A stretch of 64,000 nucleotides of DNA from positions 2,733,501 to 2,797,500 of the forward strand of contig NZ_CP077095.1 in the NCBI RefSeq assembly GCF_014268885.2, given 5' to 3'. Below, in pieces: positions 34,153-42,336 of this stretch (position 1 is the stretch's first letter; each line of letters starts with the position of its first letter). Source of the stretch: Pseudomonas xantholysinigenes. Lineage in GTDB: Bacteria; Pseudomonadota; Gammaproteobacteria; Pseudomonadales; Pseudomonadaceae. The notes under the pieces were generated by a model. That model did not search any database, was not told the origin of the DNA, and was given only the letters and a program-made list of their open reading frames with translations. Position numbers and translations under genes: made by a program.

Positions 34153-35127
34153 TCACAACGGCTTGGGCGCATACAACGCGCTCTGGAACGCCGGCACATA
34201 TTCGTATTTCACCATCCGCCCCAATTGCAGCTCGCGGATATAGCGCGACAGGCTGCCATCGCCCAGTACCAGTACCATCGAGTCAGTCTTCAGGCTGGCA
34301 GCATGGGCAGTCTGTCGCGACGTGGCGTAGCCATAGGCCAAGCGCCCCAGGTGATCCAAATTGGTGAAGCTGTTGGTCACCAGCTCCGGCTCATGGGACA
34401 GGCCCTCGAGCTTGCGTCCGCGCATCACCACATCGACCTTGCCGGTCTGCGCGTCGACAATGTCGTAGCTCACCGCGTCGGCTTCTTCACGGCGGTTGAT
34501 TGGGGTCAGCCACTTGGGCAGGTTGTAACCCACCACGCCACGCACACGGGCCAGCTCGGTGTTCACTGGCAGCTTGAGCACATAGCCCCAGAAGTCCTTC
34601 GACAGCGATTGCCCGGCCAGGGTCAACGGCCCGAAGTTCGAGGTGCCTGGTTTGTTGGTGATGATCGACAGGGCGATTTCGTTGTAGCTGTCGTTGTCGC
34701 AATAGTCATAGGTATAGGCCGTGAGCGCCACCAGGCCCCGGCCTGGCCATACCTGCAACGGTTGTGTCCGGGCCAGCACGGCGGTGGGCATCAAGGCGCG
34801 CAGGCGCTCGAGATCCGCGGTGTAGACCGCGGTGATGCGGCTGTTCTGGTAATAGAAGTTCGGCGAATACGAGGCGAAGCCCATGTCGACCTGGGTCTTC
34901 TCCAGCCCTTTGAACCAGCCCAGGTCCAGCCCCGGCGCCTCGGCCTGGATCACCGCCAGCGGTGGATTGGAGCGGTAGCGGTCATACAGCCCGCCCTTGA
35001 CGACCGGTACGGGGTGGCCGGCAATGTCGATCAACCTGGTTTCGGCGTGGTCGGGTATACCGTTGGCGGCATCGGCAAGGGGGGCCAGCAGGGCGCCGGC
35101 GAGGGCGGCGACAGGTGCAAGTTTCAC
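34153..35127 (-). CDS. Exported acetoacetate-decarboxylase-family protein
   Basis: From a GTG at 35127, with GGAG upstream, the 324-residue protein has a signal peptide (VKLAPVAALAGALLAPLADA read with initial Met). The rest resembles the acetoacetate decarboxylase fold, with LTAYTYDYCDNDSYNEIALS and GYNLPKWLTPI. Export is unusual, since known acetoacetate decarboxylases are cytoplasmic. The longer open frame up to 35220 would cross the promoter, so I reject that start. It is divergent from an old-yellow-enzyme gene, and both have MerR-type promoters. Confidence 0.75.
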   Translation of the reverse strand: MKLAPVAALAGALLAPLADAANGIPDHAETRLIDIAGHPVPVVKGGLYDRYRSNPPLAVIQAEAPGLDLGWFKGLEKTQVDMGFASYSPNFYYQNSRITAVYTADLERLRALMPTAVLARTQPLQVWPGRGLVALTAYTYDYCDNDSYNEIALSIITNKPGTSNFGPLTLAGQSLSKDFWGYVLKLPVNTELARVRGVVGYNLPKWLTPINRREEADAVSYDIVDAQTGKVDVVMRGRKLEGLSHEPELVTNSFTNLDHLGRLAYGYATSRQTAHAASLKTDSMVLVLGDGSLSRYIRELQLGRMVKYEYVPAFQSALYAPKPL

Positions 35128-35182
35128 GTTACGGTGCTCCAGGGCGTGCTTGAGGAAAGGGTAAGGACGACATTGCCGTTTC

Positions 35183-35213
35183 ACCCTAACGTTGAACCCA
35201 ACTTGAGAGTCAA
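35183..35213 (-). promoter_or_regulatory. MerR-type promoter of the decarboxylase-like gene
   Basis: On the minus strand TTGACT (35208-35213) and TAGGGT (35183-35188) are 19 bases apart. The spacer contains TTGAACCCAACTTGAG (plus-strand reading), a weaker form of the dyad seen at 33517 and 35246. Confidence 0.55.
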
Positions 35214-35239
35214 TGGCCAAACCGGATGTAGTTCAGGGC

Positions 35240-35270
35240 TTGACCTTAAAGTTGACTTTAAAGCTAACGT
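35240..35270 (+). promoter_or_regulatory. MerR-type promoter of the old-yellow-enzyme gene
   Basis: TTGACC (35240-35245) and TAACGT (35265-35270) are 19 bases apart. The spacer carries TTAAAGTTGACTTTAA, a perfect 7+2+7 inverted repeat. Confidence 0.75.
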
Positions 35271-35300
35271 CGGCGCTACCAACTCGCTGAGGTACCGCCG

Positions 35301-36527
35301 ATGGACCTGTTCTCCCCCCTGACTCTGCCCAATGGCTCGGTCATTCCCAACCGCATCGCCAAGGCCGCCATGGAAGAAAACATGGCCGATGCCGAGCATG
35401 CGCCCTCGGCGCAGCTGATGCGCCTGTACCAGGCTTGGGCCGAAGGCGGCGCCGGGCTGATCATCAGTGGCAATGTCATGGTCGACAACCGCGCCATGAC
35501 CGGCCCCGGCGGCGTGGTGCTGGAGGATGACCGGCACCTGGCGCGCTTTCGCCAGTGGGCCGCGACCGGGCGTGCCAACGGGGCGCAGTTCTGGTTGCAG
35601 ATCAACCACCCCGGCCGGCAGATGCGCGCCAACCTGGGACAGGTGACCTGGGCGCCATCGGCCGTGGCGCTGGAGCTGGGCACGATGTCCAGGCATTTCG
35701 CCACGCCCCAGGCGATGACGCCCGAGGTGATCGCCGAGGTGGTCCGCCGCTTCGCCAATACCGCGCGGCTGGCGGAGCAGGCAGGTTTCACCGGGGTTGA
35801 AATCCATGCGGCGCATGGTTATCTGCTCAGTCAGTTCCTGTCGCCGCTGAGCAACCAGCGCACCGACCAATGGGGTGGCTCGCTGGAGAACCGCGCGCGC
35901 CTGCTGCTGGACATCGTCAAGGCCGTGCGTGCGGTGGTGTCGGCGGAGTTTGCCGTGGCGGTCAAGCTCAATTCGGCGGACTTCCAGCGCGGCGGCTTCA
36001 GCGCCGACGACGCCAAGCAGGTGGTGGGCTTGCTCAACGCGCTGCCGGTCGACCTGGTGGAGCTGTCGGGGGGCAGCTACGAGGCACCGGCGATGCAAGG
36101 CCAGGCCCGGGATGGCCGGACACTGGCACGCGAGGCGTATTTCCTCGAGTTCGCCCGCGATATCCGCGCCGTGGCGAACATGCCAGTGATGCTCACCGGC
36201 GGTATTCGCCGTCGACCGATTGCCGAGCAGGTGCTGCACAGCGGCGTGGAGATGGTCGGTATCGGTACTGCCCTGGCCATCGACCCAGCCTTGCCGCGTG
36301 ACTGGCAGGCGGGCAGGGACGCGGTACCACAACTGCGAGCGATCACCTGGAAGAACAAGGCCCTGGCATCGCTGGGCAACATGGCCATGGTCAAGTTCCA
36401 GTTGCGCCAGTTGAGCGAGGCCAAGGCGCCCGACCCACAGGTGGCGCCGTGGTGGGCGCTGCTGCGCCAGCAATGGGCCGATGCCGCGCGGACACGGCAG
36501 TATCGCCGGCGCATGGCACGGCAATAA
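35301..36527 (+). CDS. NADH:flavin oxidoreductase, old yellow enzyme family
   Basis: The 408-residue protein is a TIM-barrel flavoenzyme: PNRIAKAAMEE near the start, NHPGRQ with the substrate-binding His, GVEIHAAHGYLLSQFLSP in the middle and MLTGGIRRR near the C-terminus. It should reduce activated C=C bonds or similar electrophiles using FMN and NAD(P)H. GAGG ahead of the ATG at 35301 supports this start. A strong MerR-type promoter lies 31 bases upstream. Confidence 0.88.
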   Translation: MDLFSPLTLPNGSVIPNRIAKAAMEENMADAEHAPSAQLMRLYQAWAEGGAGLIISGNVMVDNRAMTGPGGVVLEDDRHLARFRQWAATGRANGAQFWLQINHPGRQMRANLGQVTWAPSAVALELGTMSRHFATPQAMTPEVIAEVVRRFANTARLAEQAGFTGVEIHAAHGYLLSQFLSPLSNQRTDQWGGSLENRARLLLDIVKAVRAVVSAEFAVAVKLNSADFQRGGFSADDAKQVVGLLNALPVDLVELSGGSYEAPAMQGQARDGRTLAREAYFLEFARDIRAVANMPVMLTGGIRRRPIAEQVLHSGVEMVGIGTALAIDPALPRDWQAGRDAVPQLRAITWKNKALASLGNMAMVKFQLRQLSEAKAPDPQVAPWWALLRQQWADAARTRQYRRRMARQ

Positions 36528-36583
36528 CGCCCCGGCGCGGCCAGAAGGTGTGATAATGGCCGCGTTTTCACCAGGGCTTGAGC

Positions 36584-36997
36584 ATGCTGACCCTCTCCAA
36601 CACCGTGCATCTGCCGGATGCTGAAATCGAGCTGACCTACATCCGCGCCCAGGGCGCCGGAGGGCAGAACGTCAACAAGGTTTCCAGCGCCGTGCACCTG
36701 CGCTTTGACATTCGCGCCTCGTCGCTGCCGGCGTTCTACAAGGAACGGCTGCTGGCCTTGCGCGACAGCCGCATTACCGCCGAGGGGGTGCTGGTCCTCA
36801 AGGCCCAGCAGTACCGTACCCAGGAGCAGAACCGCGCCGATGCTTTGCTGCGCCTGGCCGAATTGATCCAGAGCGCCATCAAAGTCGAAAAGAAACGCCG
36901 GCCGACCAAGCCGACCCTGGGCTCGAAGACCCGGCGCCTGGAGTCCAAGAGCAGGCGCGGCACAATCAAGGCGGGGCGGGGCAAGGTGGAGTTCTAG
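36584..36997 (+). CDS. arfB: Alternative ribosome-rescue factor ArfB (YaeJ)
   Basis: This 137-residue protein has the release-factor GGQ at residues 26-28 in GAGGQNVNK and a long basic C-terminal tail (KKRRPTKPTLGSKTRRLESK). This is the ArfB layout: it frees stalled ribosomes by peptidyl-tRNA hydrolysis. An in-frame TTG lies six bases earlier, but the ATG at 36584 is the better start. Confidence 0.92.
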   Translation: MLTLSNTVHLPDAEIELTYIRAQGAGGQNVNKVSSAVHLRFDIRASSLPAFYKERLLALRDSRITAEGVLVLKAQQYRTQEQNRADALLRLAELIQSAIKVEKKRRPTKPTLGSKTRRLESKSRRGTIKAGRGKVEF

Positions 36998-37599
36998 GCA
37001 CGCGGCAGCGCGGCGATCATCCGCTCGAACGCCGCCAGGGCGCAGGGACTGTCCTGGCGCTCCAGCGCAGGCAGCGCGGCGGGCAGGTCGAAGCGTACCC
37101 GCCCGGGCAGCGCTGACTCCAGGGCCGCGTACCAGTCCAGCAGCGCCGGCTGTAGGCGCACATGCAGCTCGAAATTCGAACGCCGGCGGGTGAGATCCGC
37201 CCTGGCGCGTTGGCGCGCCAGTTGCGGGTCTATGCGCGCGACCAGGTAGTAGTCGGCAAAGCCGATGCGGCCCTGGGCAACGGTGGCGCGCGTGGCGTCC
37301 AGCTCCAGGCGCCAGTCCTGCTCGCTGGCCTCGCCGATCCGCCACAGACTCCAGACGTAGTGAAGTTTCAGCGGATCGCTGTCACAGACCGCCCAGCCAC
37401 TGCGAGCTTGCAGTTGCAATGCCGCCTGCCAGCGATCGACGTTGCGCTCGGCCCAGAACGCGGCGGCGTCATGAGGCTCGCGCCCGCGATCCGGCGTATC
37501 GGCGAAGCGCCCGTGCTCGGCGACCACATGCGCGCCGCCCTGCTCGGCGCACCAGGTGGTCTTGCCACTGGCGCTGATCCCCTCGACCACCACGATCAT
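36994..37599 (-). CDS. Small P-loop ATPase/kinase-like protein
   Basis: The 201-residue protein has a Walker A motif GISASGKTT at residues 7-15 and an Asp pair in VCDSDPLKLHYVW, like a small nucleotide or sugar kinase. No substrate motif is recognisable. GGGAG upstream supports the ATG at 37599. Its last four bases overlap the convergent arfB stop. Confidence 0.75.
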   Translation of the reverse strand: MIVVVEGISASGKTTWCAEQGGAHVVAEHGRFADTPDRGREPHDAAAFWAERNVDRWQAALQLQARSGWAVCDSDPLKLHYVWSLWRIGEASEQDWRLELDATRATVAQGRIGFADYYLVARIDPQLARQRARADLTRRRSNFELHVRLQPALLDWYAALESALPGRVRFDLPAALPALERQDSPCALAAFERMIAALPRA

Positions 37600-37770
37600 C
37601 GTTTCGACTCCCTTCAATGAGGGCGCGAGTCTATAGCATCTGCATATAAGCAGCAGGATTAAAATTACCAATAGCACTGATGGGCAGGATCAATTTAGCG
37701 ATCGGGCGTGGGCTCCTTACCCTTTTCCAGGCGCATCAAGACGCCTGTATAGAGCCTTTAGGAGTACATC

Positions 37771-39309
37771 ATGATCCCGTTCAAACTGTTCCAGCCCGGT
37801 CGCCTGCTGGTGGCCAGCGCCCTGGCCGCCAGCCTGCTGTCGCTGTCGGTGCAGGCCGCCACGCTGACCCGCGACAACGGCGCGCCGGTGGGCGACAACC
37901 AGAACTCGCAGACCGCCGGCCCCAACGGTTCGGTCCTGCTGCAGGATGTGCAGCTGCTGCAAAAGCTGCAGCGTTTCGACCGTGAGCGCATTCCCGAGCG
38001 CGTGGTGCACGCCCGTGGTACTGGCGCCCATGGCCAGTTCACCGCCAGCGCCGACATCAGCGAACTGAGCATGGCCAAGGTGTTCCGCCCAGGCGAGAAA
38101 ACCCCGGTGTTCGTGCGCTTCTCGGCCGTGGTGCACGGCACCCACTCGCCGGAAACCCTGCGTGACCCGCGCGGCTTCGCCACCAAGTTCTATACCGCCG
38201 ATGGCAACTGGGACCTGGTCGGCAATAACTTCCCGACCTTCTTCATTCGCGATGCCATCAAGTTCCCGGACATGGTCCACGCCTTCAAGCCCGACCCGCG
38301 CACCAACCTGGACGACGACGCGCGCCGCTTCGACTTCTTCTCCCATGTACCGGAAGCCACCCGCACCCTGACCTTGCTGTATTCCAACGAAGGGACCCCG
38401 GCCAGCTACCGCGAGATGGACGGCAACAGCGTGCACGCCTACAAGCTGGTCAACGCCAAGGGCGAAGTGCACTACGTGAAGTTCCACTGGAAGAGCCTGC
38501 AAGGGCAGAAGAACCTCGACCCGAAACAGGTCGAGCAGGTCCAGGGCCGCGACTACAGCCACATGACCCACGATCTGGTCACGGCGATCAACAAGGGCAA
38601 CTTCCCGAAATGGGACCTGTACATCCAGGTGCTCAAGCCTGAACAGCTGGCCAGCTTCGACTTCGATCCGCTGGACGCCACCAAGATCTGGCCCAATGTG
38701 CCGGAGCGCAAGATCGGCCAGATGGTCCTGGACCGCAACGTCGACAACTTCTTCCAGGAAACCGAGCAGGTGGCCATGGCGCCATCGAACCTGGTGCCGG
38801 GCATCGAGCCTTCCGAGGACCGTCTGCTCCAGGGCCGGCTGTTCGCCTATGCCGACACCCAAATGTACCGGGTCGGCGCCAATGGCCTGGGCCTGCCAGT
38901 CAACCGTCCACGCAACGAGGTGAACACCGTCAACCAGGACGGCGCGGCGAACAACGGCCACACCAGCAGCGGCGTCAACTACCAGCCGAGCCGTCTGCAA
39001 CCGCGTGACGAACAGGCCAGCGCGCGCTATTCGCAAACGCCGTTGAGCGGCACCACCCAGCAGGCGAAGATCCAGCGCGAGCAGAACTTCAAGCAGACCG
39101 GCGAGCTGTTCCGCTCGTACAGCAAGAAGGAGCAGGCCGACCTGATCAACAGCCTCGGCGGGGCGCTGGCGATCACTGACGAGCAGAGCCGCTACATCAT
39201 GCTGTCGTTCTTCTACAAGGCCGACAGTGACTACGGCACAGGCCTGGCCAAGGTGGCCAAGGCCGATCTGAAGCGCGTCCAGCAACTGGCGGCGCAGCTG
39301 CAGGACTGA
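37771..39309 (+). CDS. katB: Catalase KatB (exported, small-subunit monofunctional type)
   Basis: The 512-residue protein has a signal peptide ending near SVQAA (residue 30), the catalytic His80 in ERVVHARGTGAHG, and the proximal heme Tyr in RLFAYADTQMYR. A signal peptide on a heme catalase is typical of Pseudomonas KatB. In P. aeruginosa katB is induced by peroxide through OxyR and lies in an operon with ankB, and the same order is seen here. I could not fix a clear OxyR box in the 171 bases upstream. Confidence 0.92.
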   Translation: MIPFKLFQPGRLLVASALAASLLSLSVQAATLTRDNGAPVGDNQNSQTAGPNGSVLLQDVQLLQKLQRFDRERIPERVVHARGTGAHGQFTASADISELSMAKVFRPGEKTPVFVRFSAVVHGTHSPETLRDPRGFATKFYTADGNWDLVGNNFPTFFIRDAIKFPDMVHAFKPDPRTNLDDDARRFDFFSHVPEATRTLTLLYSNEGTPASYREMDGNSVHAYKLVNAKGEVHYVKFHWKSLQGQKNLDPKQVEQVQGRDYSHMTHDLVTAINKGNFPKWDLYIQVLKPEQLASFDFDPLDATKIWPNVPERKIGQMVLDRNVDNFFQETEQVAMAPSNLVPGIEPSEDRLLQGRLFAYADTQMYRVGANGLGLPVNRPRNEVNTVNQDGAANNGHTSSGVNYQPSRLQPRDEQASARYSQTPLSGTTQQAKIQREQNFKQTGELFRSYSKKEQADLINSLGGALAITDEQSRYIMLSFFYKADSDYGTGLAKVAKADLKRVQQLAAQLQD

Positions 39310-39318
39310 CCTTGTCAT

Positions 39319-39345
39319 GCAGGAGCCAGCAAGGCTGGCTCCTGC
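39319..39345 (+). terminator. Hairpin between katB and ankB
   Basis: GCAGGAGCCAG pairs perfectly with CTGGCTCCTGC (11 bp) around a five-base loop. It ends 13 bases before the ankB start and just ahead of its ribosome-binding site. It may protect katB mRNA or partly stop transcription into ankB. Confidence 0.5.
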
Positions 39346-39358
39346 CCAGGAGGCTGCC

Positions 39359-39889
39359 ATGTACCGATGCATACTCGCGGCGTTGCTTGGCCTGCTGGCT
39401 GCCACGGTTCACGCCGAGGACGCAGGCCAAGTCGAACAACGCCTGCGCGACTACTATTTCGAAGCGGCACGCCAGGGCGACCAGGCGGTGCTCGGGCAAT
39501 TCATCCAGGCCGGTTACGACCTCGACACCCAGGACACCAAGGGCTACACCGGCCTGATCCTCGCCGCCTACCACGGCCAGGTCCAGGCGGTGGAACAACT
39601 GCTGGCCGCCGGCGCCAACCCTTGCGCCCAGGACCTGCGCGGCAACACGGCGCTGATGGGGGCGATCTTCAAGGGCGAACTGGGCATCGCCCGGCGCCTG
39701 CTCGATGCCCCGTGCAACCCTGACCAGCGCAATGCCAATGGCCAGACTGCGGCAATGTACGCGGCGCTGTTCAAACGTGACGAGCTACTCCAGGCGCTGA
39801 CCGCCCGCGGCGCCGATCGCCAAGCCCGGGACGCTTTGGGCAACAGTGTCGACAGCCTGCGACAGGGCGCGCTCAACGGTGTGCGCTAA
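39359..39889 (+). CDS. ankB: Ankyrin-repeat protein AnkB
   Basis: This 176-residue protein has a signal peptide (MYRCILAALLGLLAATVHAE) and about four ankyrin repeats, for example DTKGYTGLILAAYHGQVQAVEQLL and DLRGNTALMGAIFKGELGIARRLL. In P. aeruginosa AnkB is a periplasmic partner needed for full KatB activity. GGAGG with normal spacing precedes the ATG at 39359. Confidence 0.88.
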   Translation: MYRCILAALLGLLAATVHAEDAGQVEQRLRDYYFEAARQGDQAVLGQFIQAGYDLDTQDTKGYTGLILAAYHGQVQAVEQLLAAGANPCAQDLRGNTALMGAIFKGELGIARRLLDAPCNPDQRNANGQTAAMYAALFKRDELLQALTARGADRQARDALGNSVDSLRQGALNGVR

Positions 39890-40137
39890 CCGCCGGTGAC
39901 CGGTGGAAAGAACGCAATATCGTCGCCGTCGGCCAATGGCTCGTCCAGGTTGCACAATGCCTGGTTACGCGCGCACATCAGGTTGGCCTGGCCCAGGACC
40001 TGGGCCCAGGGCTCGCCGCGCTCGACCAGCAACTGGCGCAGCTCGCGCAGGGTACGCAGGGCCGGCGTCCACGCCAGCGCCTCGCCGTCACTGCCCAACA
40101 GCTCGCGGTAGCGGGCAAAGTAGTTCACCTGGATCAT
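39886..40137 (-). CDS. moaD: Molybdopterin synthase small subunit MoaD
   Basis: The 83-residue ubiquitin-like protein ends in PPVTGG, the C-terminal Gly-Gly that carries the thiocarboxylate sulfur in molybdopterin synthesis. It overlaps the moaC stop by one base (TGATG). Its stop overlaps the convergent ankB stop by four bases. No moaE follows in this window. Confidence 0.88.
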   Translation of the reverse strand: MIQVNYFARYRELLGSDGEALAWTPALRTLRELRQLLVERGEPWAQVLGQANLMCARNQALCNLDEPLADGDDIAFFPPVTGG

Positions 40138-40637
40138 CAGGCATCCTCCAGCTGGTACAACCCCGAACGCCCACCGGACTTGCGCAACAGACGCAGCCAG
40201 TCGATCTGCAAGCTGCGGTCGGCAGCCTTGCACATGTCGTACAGGGTCAGTGCCGCCACGCTGGCGGCGGTCAGGGCCTCCATCTCCACACCCGTGGCGC
40301 CCTTGAGGGTACAGCTGGCGATGATGCGCACCGAGTCCGGCGGCACCGCCTTGAGCTCGACCGTCACCGCCGTCAACAGCAGCGGGTGGCACAGCGGGAT
40401 CAGCTCGTGAGTGCGCTTGGCGGCCATGATCCCGGCGATGCGCGACACCGCGAAGACATCGCCCTTGGGGTGTCCACCGGCACTGATCAGCGCCAGGGTC
40501 TCGGGCTTCATCCGCACCCAGGCCTCGGCGATGGCCTCGCGTCGGGTGTCGGCCTTGTCGGTGACATCGACCATGTGCGCGTGGCCGCGATTGTCCAGGT
40601 GGGTCAGCGGACCGGGCAGGGCAGGGGTGTCGTTCAT
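40137..40637 (-). CDS. moaC: Cyclic pyranopterin monophosphate synthase MoaC
   Basis: The 166-residue protein has the MoaC stretches [32 protein letters not shown] and [20 protein letters not shown]. It makes cPMP in the first stage of Mo-cofactor synthesis with MoaA, which is not in this window. Its ATG overlaps the LysR stop by four bases, so lysR, moaC and moaD form one operon. Confidence 0.92.
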   Translation of the reverse strand: MNDTPALPGPLTHLDNRGHAHMVDVTDKADTRREAIAEAWVRMKPETLALISAGGHPKGDVFAVSRIAGIMAAKRTHELIPLCHPLLLTAVTVELKAVPPDSVRIIASCTLKGATGVEMEALTAASVAALTLYDMCKAADRSLQIDWLRLLRKSGGRSGLYQLEDA

Positions 40638-41551
40638 GGGACCTCCAGGAGACGGCTAGGGACGGTGTCCGCGCTCAGCAGGGCGCGGGCTTCGGCGAAG
40701 CATTGCTCGGCCAGGGCCGAGCGCGGCTCGCTGCGCCGCAGCAACAGGCCGACTGGCGCATGGATCGCGGCGCTGCTGATCGGCAGGATCCGGATGTGCT
40801 CGCTCAGACCCTCCAGGCCATGGTCCAGGGGCATGATCGCGCAGCACAGGCCGGCACTGACCCCCTGGACCAGTTGGTAGGTCGAGTCGCTCTCGAGCAG
40901 GGAGCGCGGATGCAGGCCGCGACTGCGAAAGCTCAGGTCGATCGACTGGCGGTAGTGCATGCCTTGCGACAACAACCCTAACGGCAGCGGCTCCAGCGCC
41001 TCCCAGCCCAGGCTCGGGGTGGCGAAGTGAAAGTGCCGGGTATCGTAGAGCAGGCCCATGCGCGTGGCGCCCAACTCGATGATGTCGAAATAGCTGCGGT
41101 TGATCCGGTCCAGGTAGCAGATGCCCAGGTCCAACTGGTTACGGCTCAGGCCATCGGTGACTTGCTCCGAACTCAGCGAGGTCAATTGCACCTGCAATTG
41201 CGGGTAGCACGCGATCAGCGGCTTGAGCAGGCCCATCAGGTTGAAGCTCGACAACGGCACCATGCCGATGCGCAGGCTGCCGACCAGGCGCCCACGGCAG
41301 TTGACGGCCTCGGCCTGCAAGCCGTCGTAGGCCGCCAGCAAGGTACGGGTCCAGGCCAGGATGCGTTCGCCGGCCTCGGTGAATCCTTCGAAGCGCTGGC
41401 CACGGGTGACCAGCACCAGGCCCAGCTCTTCCTCCAGGTTGCGCAAGCGCATGGAGAGGGTTGGCTGGGTGATATGACACAACGCGGCGGCCTGCCCGAA
41501 GTGACGGGTCTGGTCCAGCGCGATCAGGAACTTGAGTTGTTTGATATCCAT
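40634..41551 (-). CDS. LysR-family transcriptional regulator
   Basis: The 305-residue protein has an N-terminal LysR helix-turn-helix ([20 protein letters not shown] ... [18 protein letters not shown]) and an effector domain with [15 protein letters not shown]. It is the first gene of the lysR-moaC-moaD operon and divergent from moaB. A motif repeated in that intergenic region also occurs upstream of the formate-dehydrogenase-like gene at 46238, suggesting it controls both Mo-cofactor supply and the molybdoenzyme. Confidence 0.87.
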   Translation of the reverse strand: MDIKQLKFLIALDQTRHFGQAAALCHITQPTLSMRLRNLEEELGLVLVTRGQRFEGFTEAGERILAWTRTLLAAYDGLQAEAVNCRGRLVGSLRIGMVPLSSFNLMGLLKPLIACYPQLQVQLTSLSSEQVTDGLSRNQLDLGICYLDRINRSYFDIIELGATRMGLLYDTRHFHFATPSLGWEALEPLPLGLLSQGMHYRQSIDLSFRSRGLHPRSLLESDSTYQLVQGVSAGLCCAIMPLDHGLEGLSEHIRILPISSAAIHAPVGLLLRRSEPRSALAEQCFAEARALLSADTVPSRLLEVP

Positions 41552-41663
41552 GGTGCGCCTTGCCGGTAAGTGGCGATCGGGAACAGGGCACGAATGCCAT
41601 GTTGCAAGGCAGCGAAAAGTAAAGTGAAGAGTAAATGGCGTCCAATGGGAAATAACGAAGAGC

Positions 41664-41708
41664 TGATAGAGCGTGCTGATGATGAAGTTTCATAGAGCGT
41701 GCTTATGA
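41664..41708. promoter_or_regulatory. Tandem motif in the lysR-moaB divergent region
   Basis: TGATAGAGCGTGCTGATGA (41664-41682) is repeated as TCATAGAGCGTGCTTATGA (41690-41708), a direct repeat with a 26-base period. ATGAAGTTTCAT, a 5+2+5 dyad, lies between them. A relative of the motif lies at 46085. Confidence 0.6.
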
Positions 41709-41796
41709 CACGTTGTGGATTATCGATTGGACACGCCTTACTTCATCGCTCTAGTTTGCAGGTTGGTGTTATTTCAACTTGCAGAGTGTCCAGAAC

Positions 41797-42336
41797 ATGA
41801 GTGTCAAAGCCGATGCCGTATTTGTCCCGCTGAATGTCGCCGTGCTGACGGTCAGCGACACCCGCACCTACGAAACCGATACCTCCGGTGAGCTGCTGGC
41901 GACACGCGCGGTGGACATGGGCCACCGCCTGGTCGCCCGGGCGCTGCTCAAGGACGACCTGTACAAGATCCGCGCGCAGGTGGCGAACTGGATCGCTGAC
42001 GAGCAGGTGCAGGTGGTGTTGATCACCGGCGGCACCGGCTTCACCGGGCGCGACAGCACGCCAGAGGCGGTCAGTTGCCTGCTGGACAAGCAGATCGACG
42101 GCTTCGGCGAACTGTTCCGCGCCCTGTCCATCCTCGACATCGGCACCTCGACCGTGCAGAGCCGGGCGTTGGCCGGGCTCGCCAACGGCACCCTGGTGTG
42201 CTGCCTGCCGGGCTCCACCGGTGCTTGCCGGACCGCCTGGGAAGGTATCCTGGTCGAGCAACTGGACGCTCGCCACCGGCCTTGCAACTTCGTCCCGCAC
42301 CTGAAGGCCGCGCCGCTCTGCGGACCACGACCATGA
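41797..42336 (+). CDS. moaB: Molybdenum cofactor biosynthesis protein MoaB
   Basis: The 179-residue protein has the MoaB/MogA signature LTVSDTRT near the start and ITGGTGFTGRDSTPEAV in the middle. Such proteins adenylate molybdopterin before metal insertion. Its stop overlaps the moeA start by four bases (ATGA). An upstream TTG at 41779 is possible, but the ATG at 41797 gives the normal length. Confidence 0.9.
   Translation: MSVKADAVFVPLNVAVLTVSDTRTYETDTSGELLATRAVDMGHRLVARALLKDDLYKIRAQVANWIADEQVQVVLITGGTGFTGRDSTPEAVSCLLDKQIDGFGELFRALSILDIGTSTVQSRALAGLANGTLVCCLPGSTGACRTAWEGILVEQLDARHRPCNFVPHLKAAPLCGPRP

Noticed and set aside
37632..37700. An OxyR box upstream of katB
   Set aside because: Parts of the ATAG-type motif appear, but I could not line up the four spaced elements, so I do not claim it.
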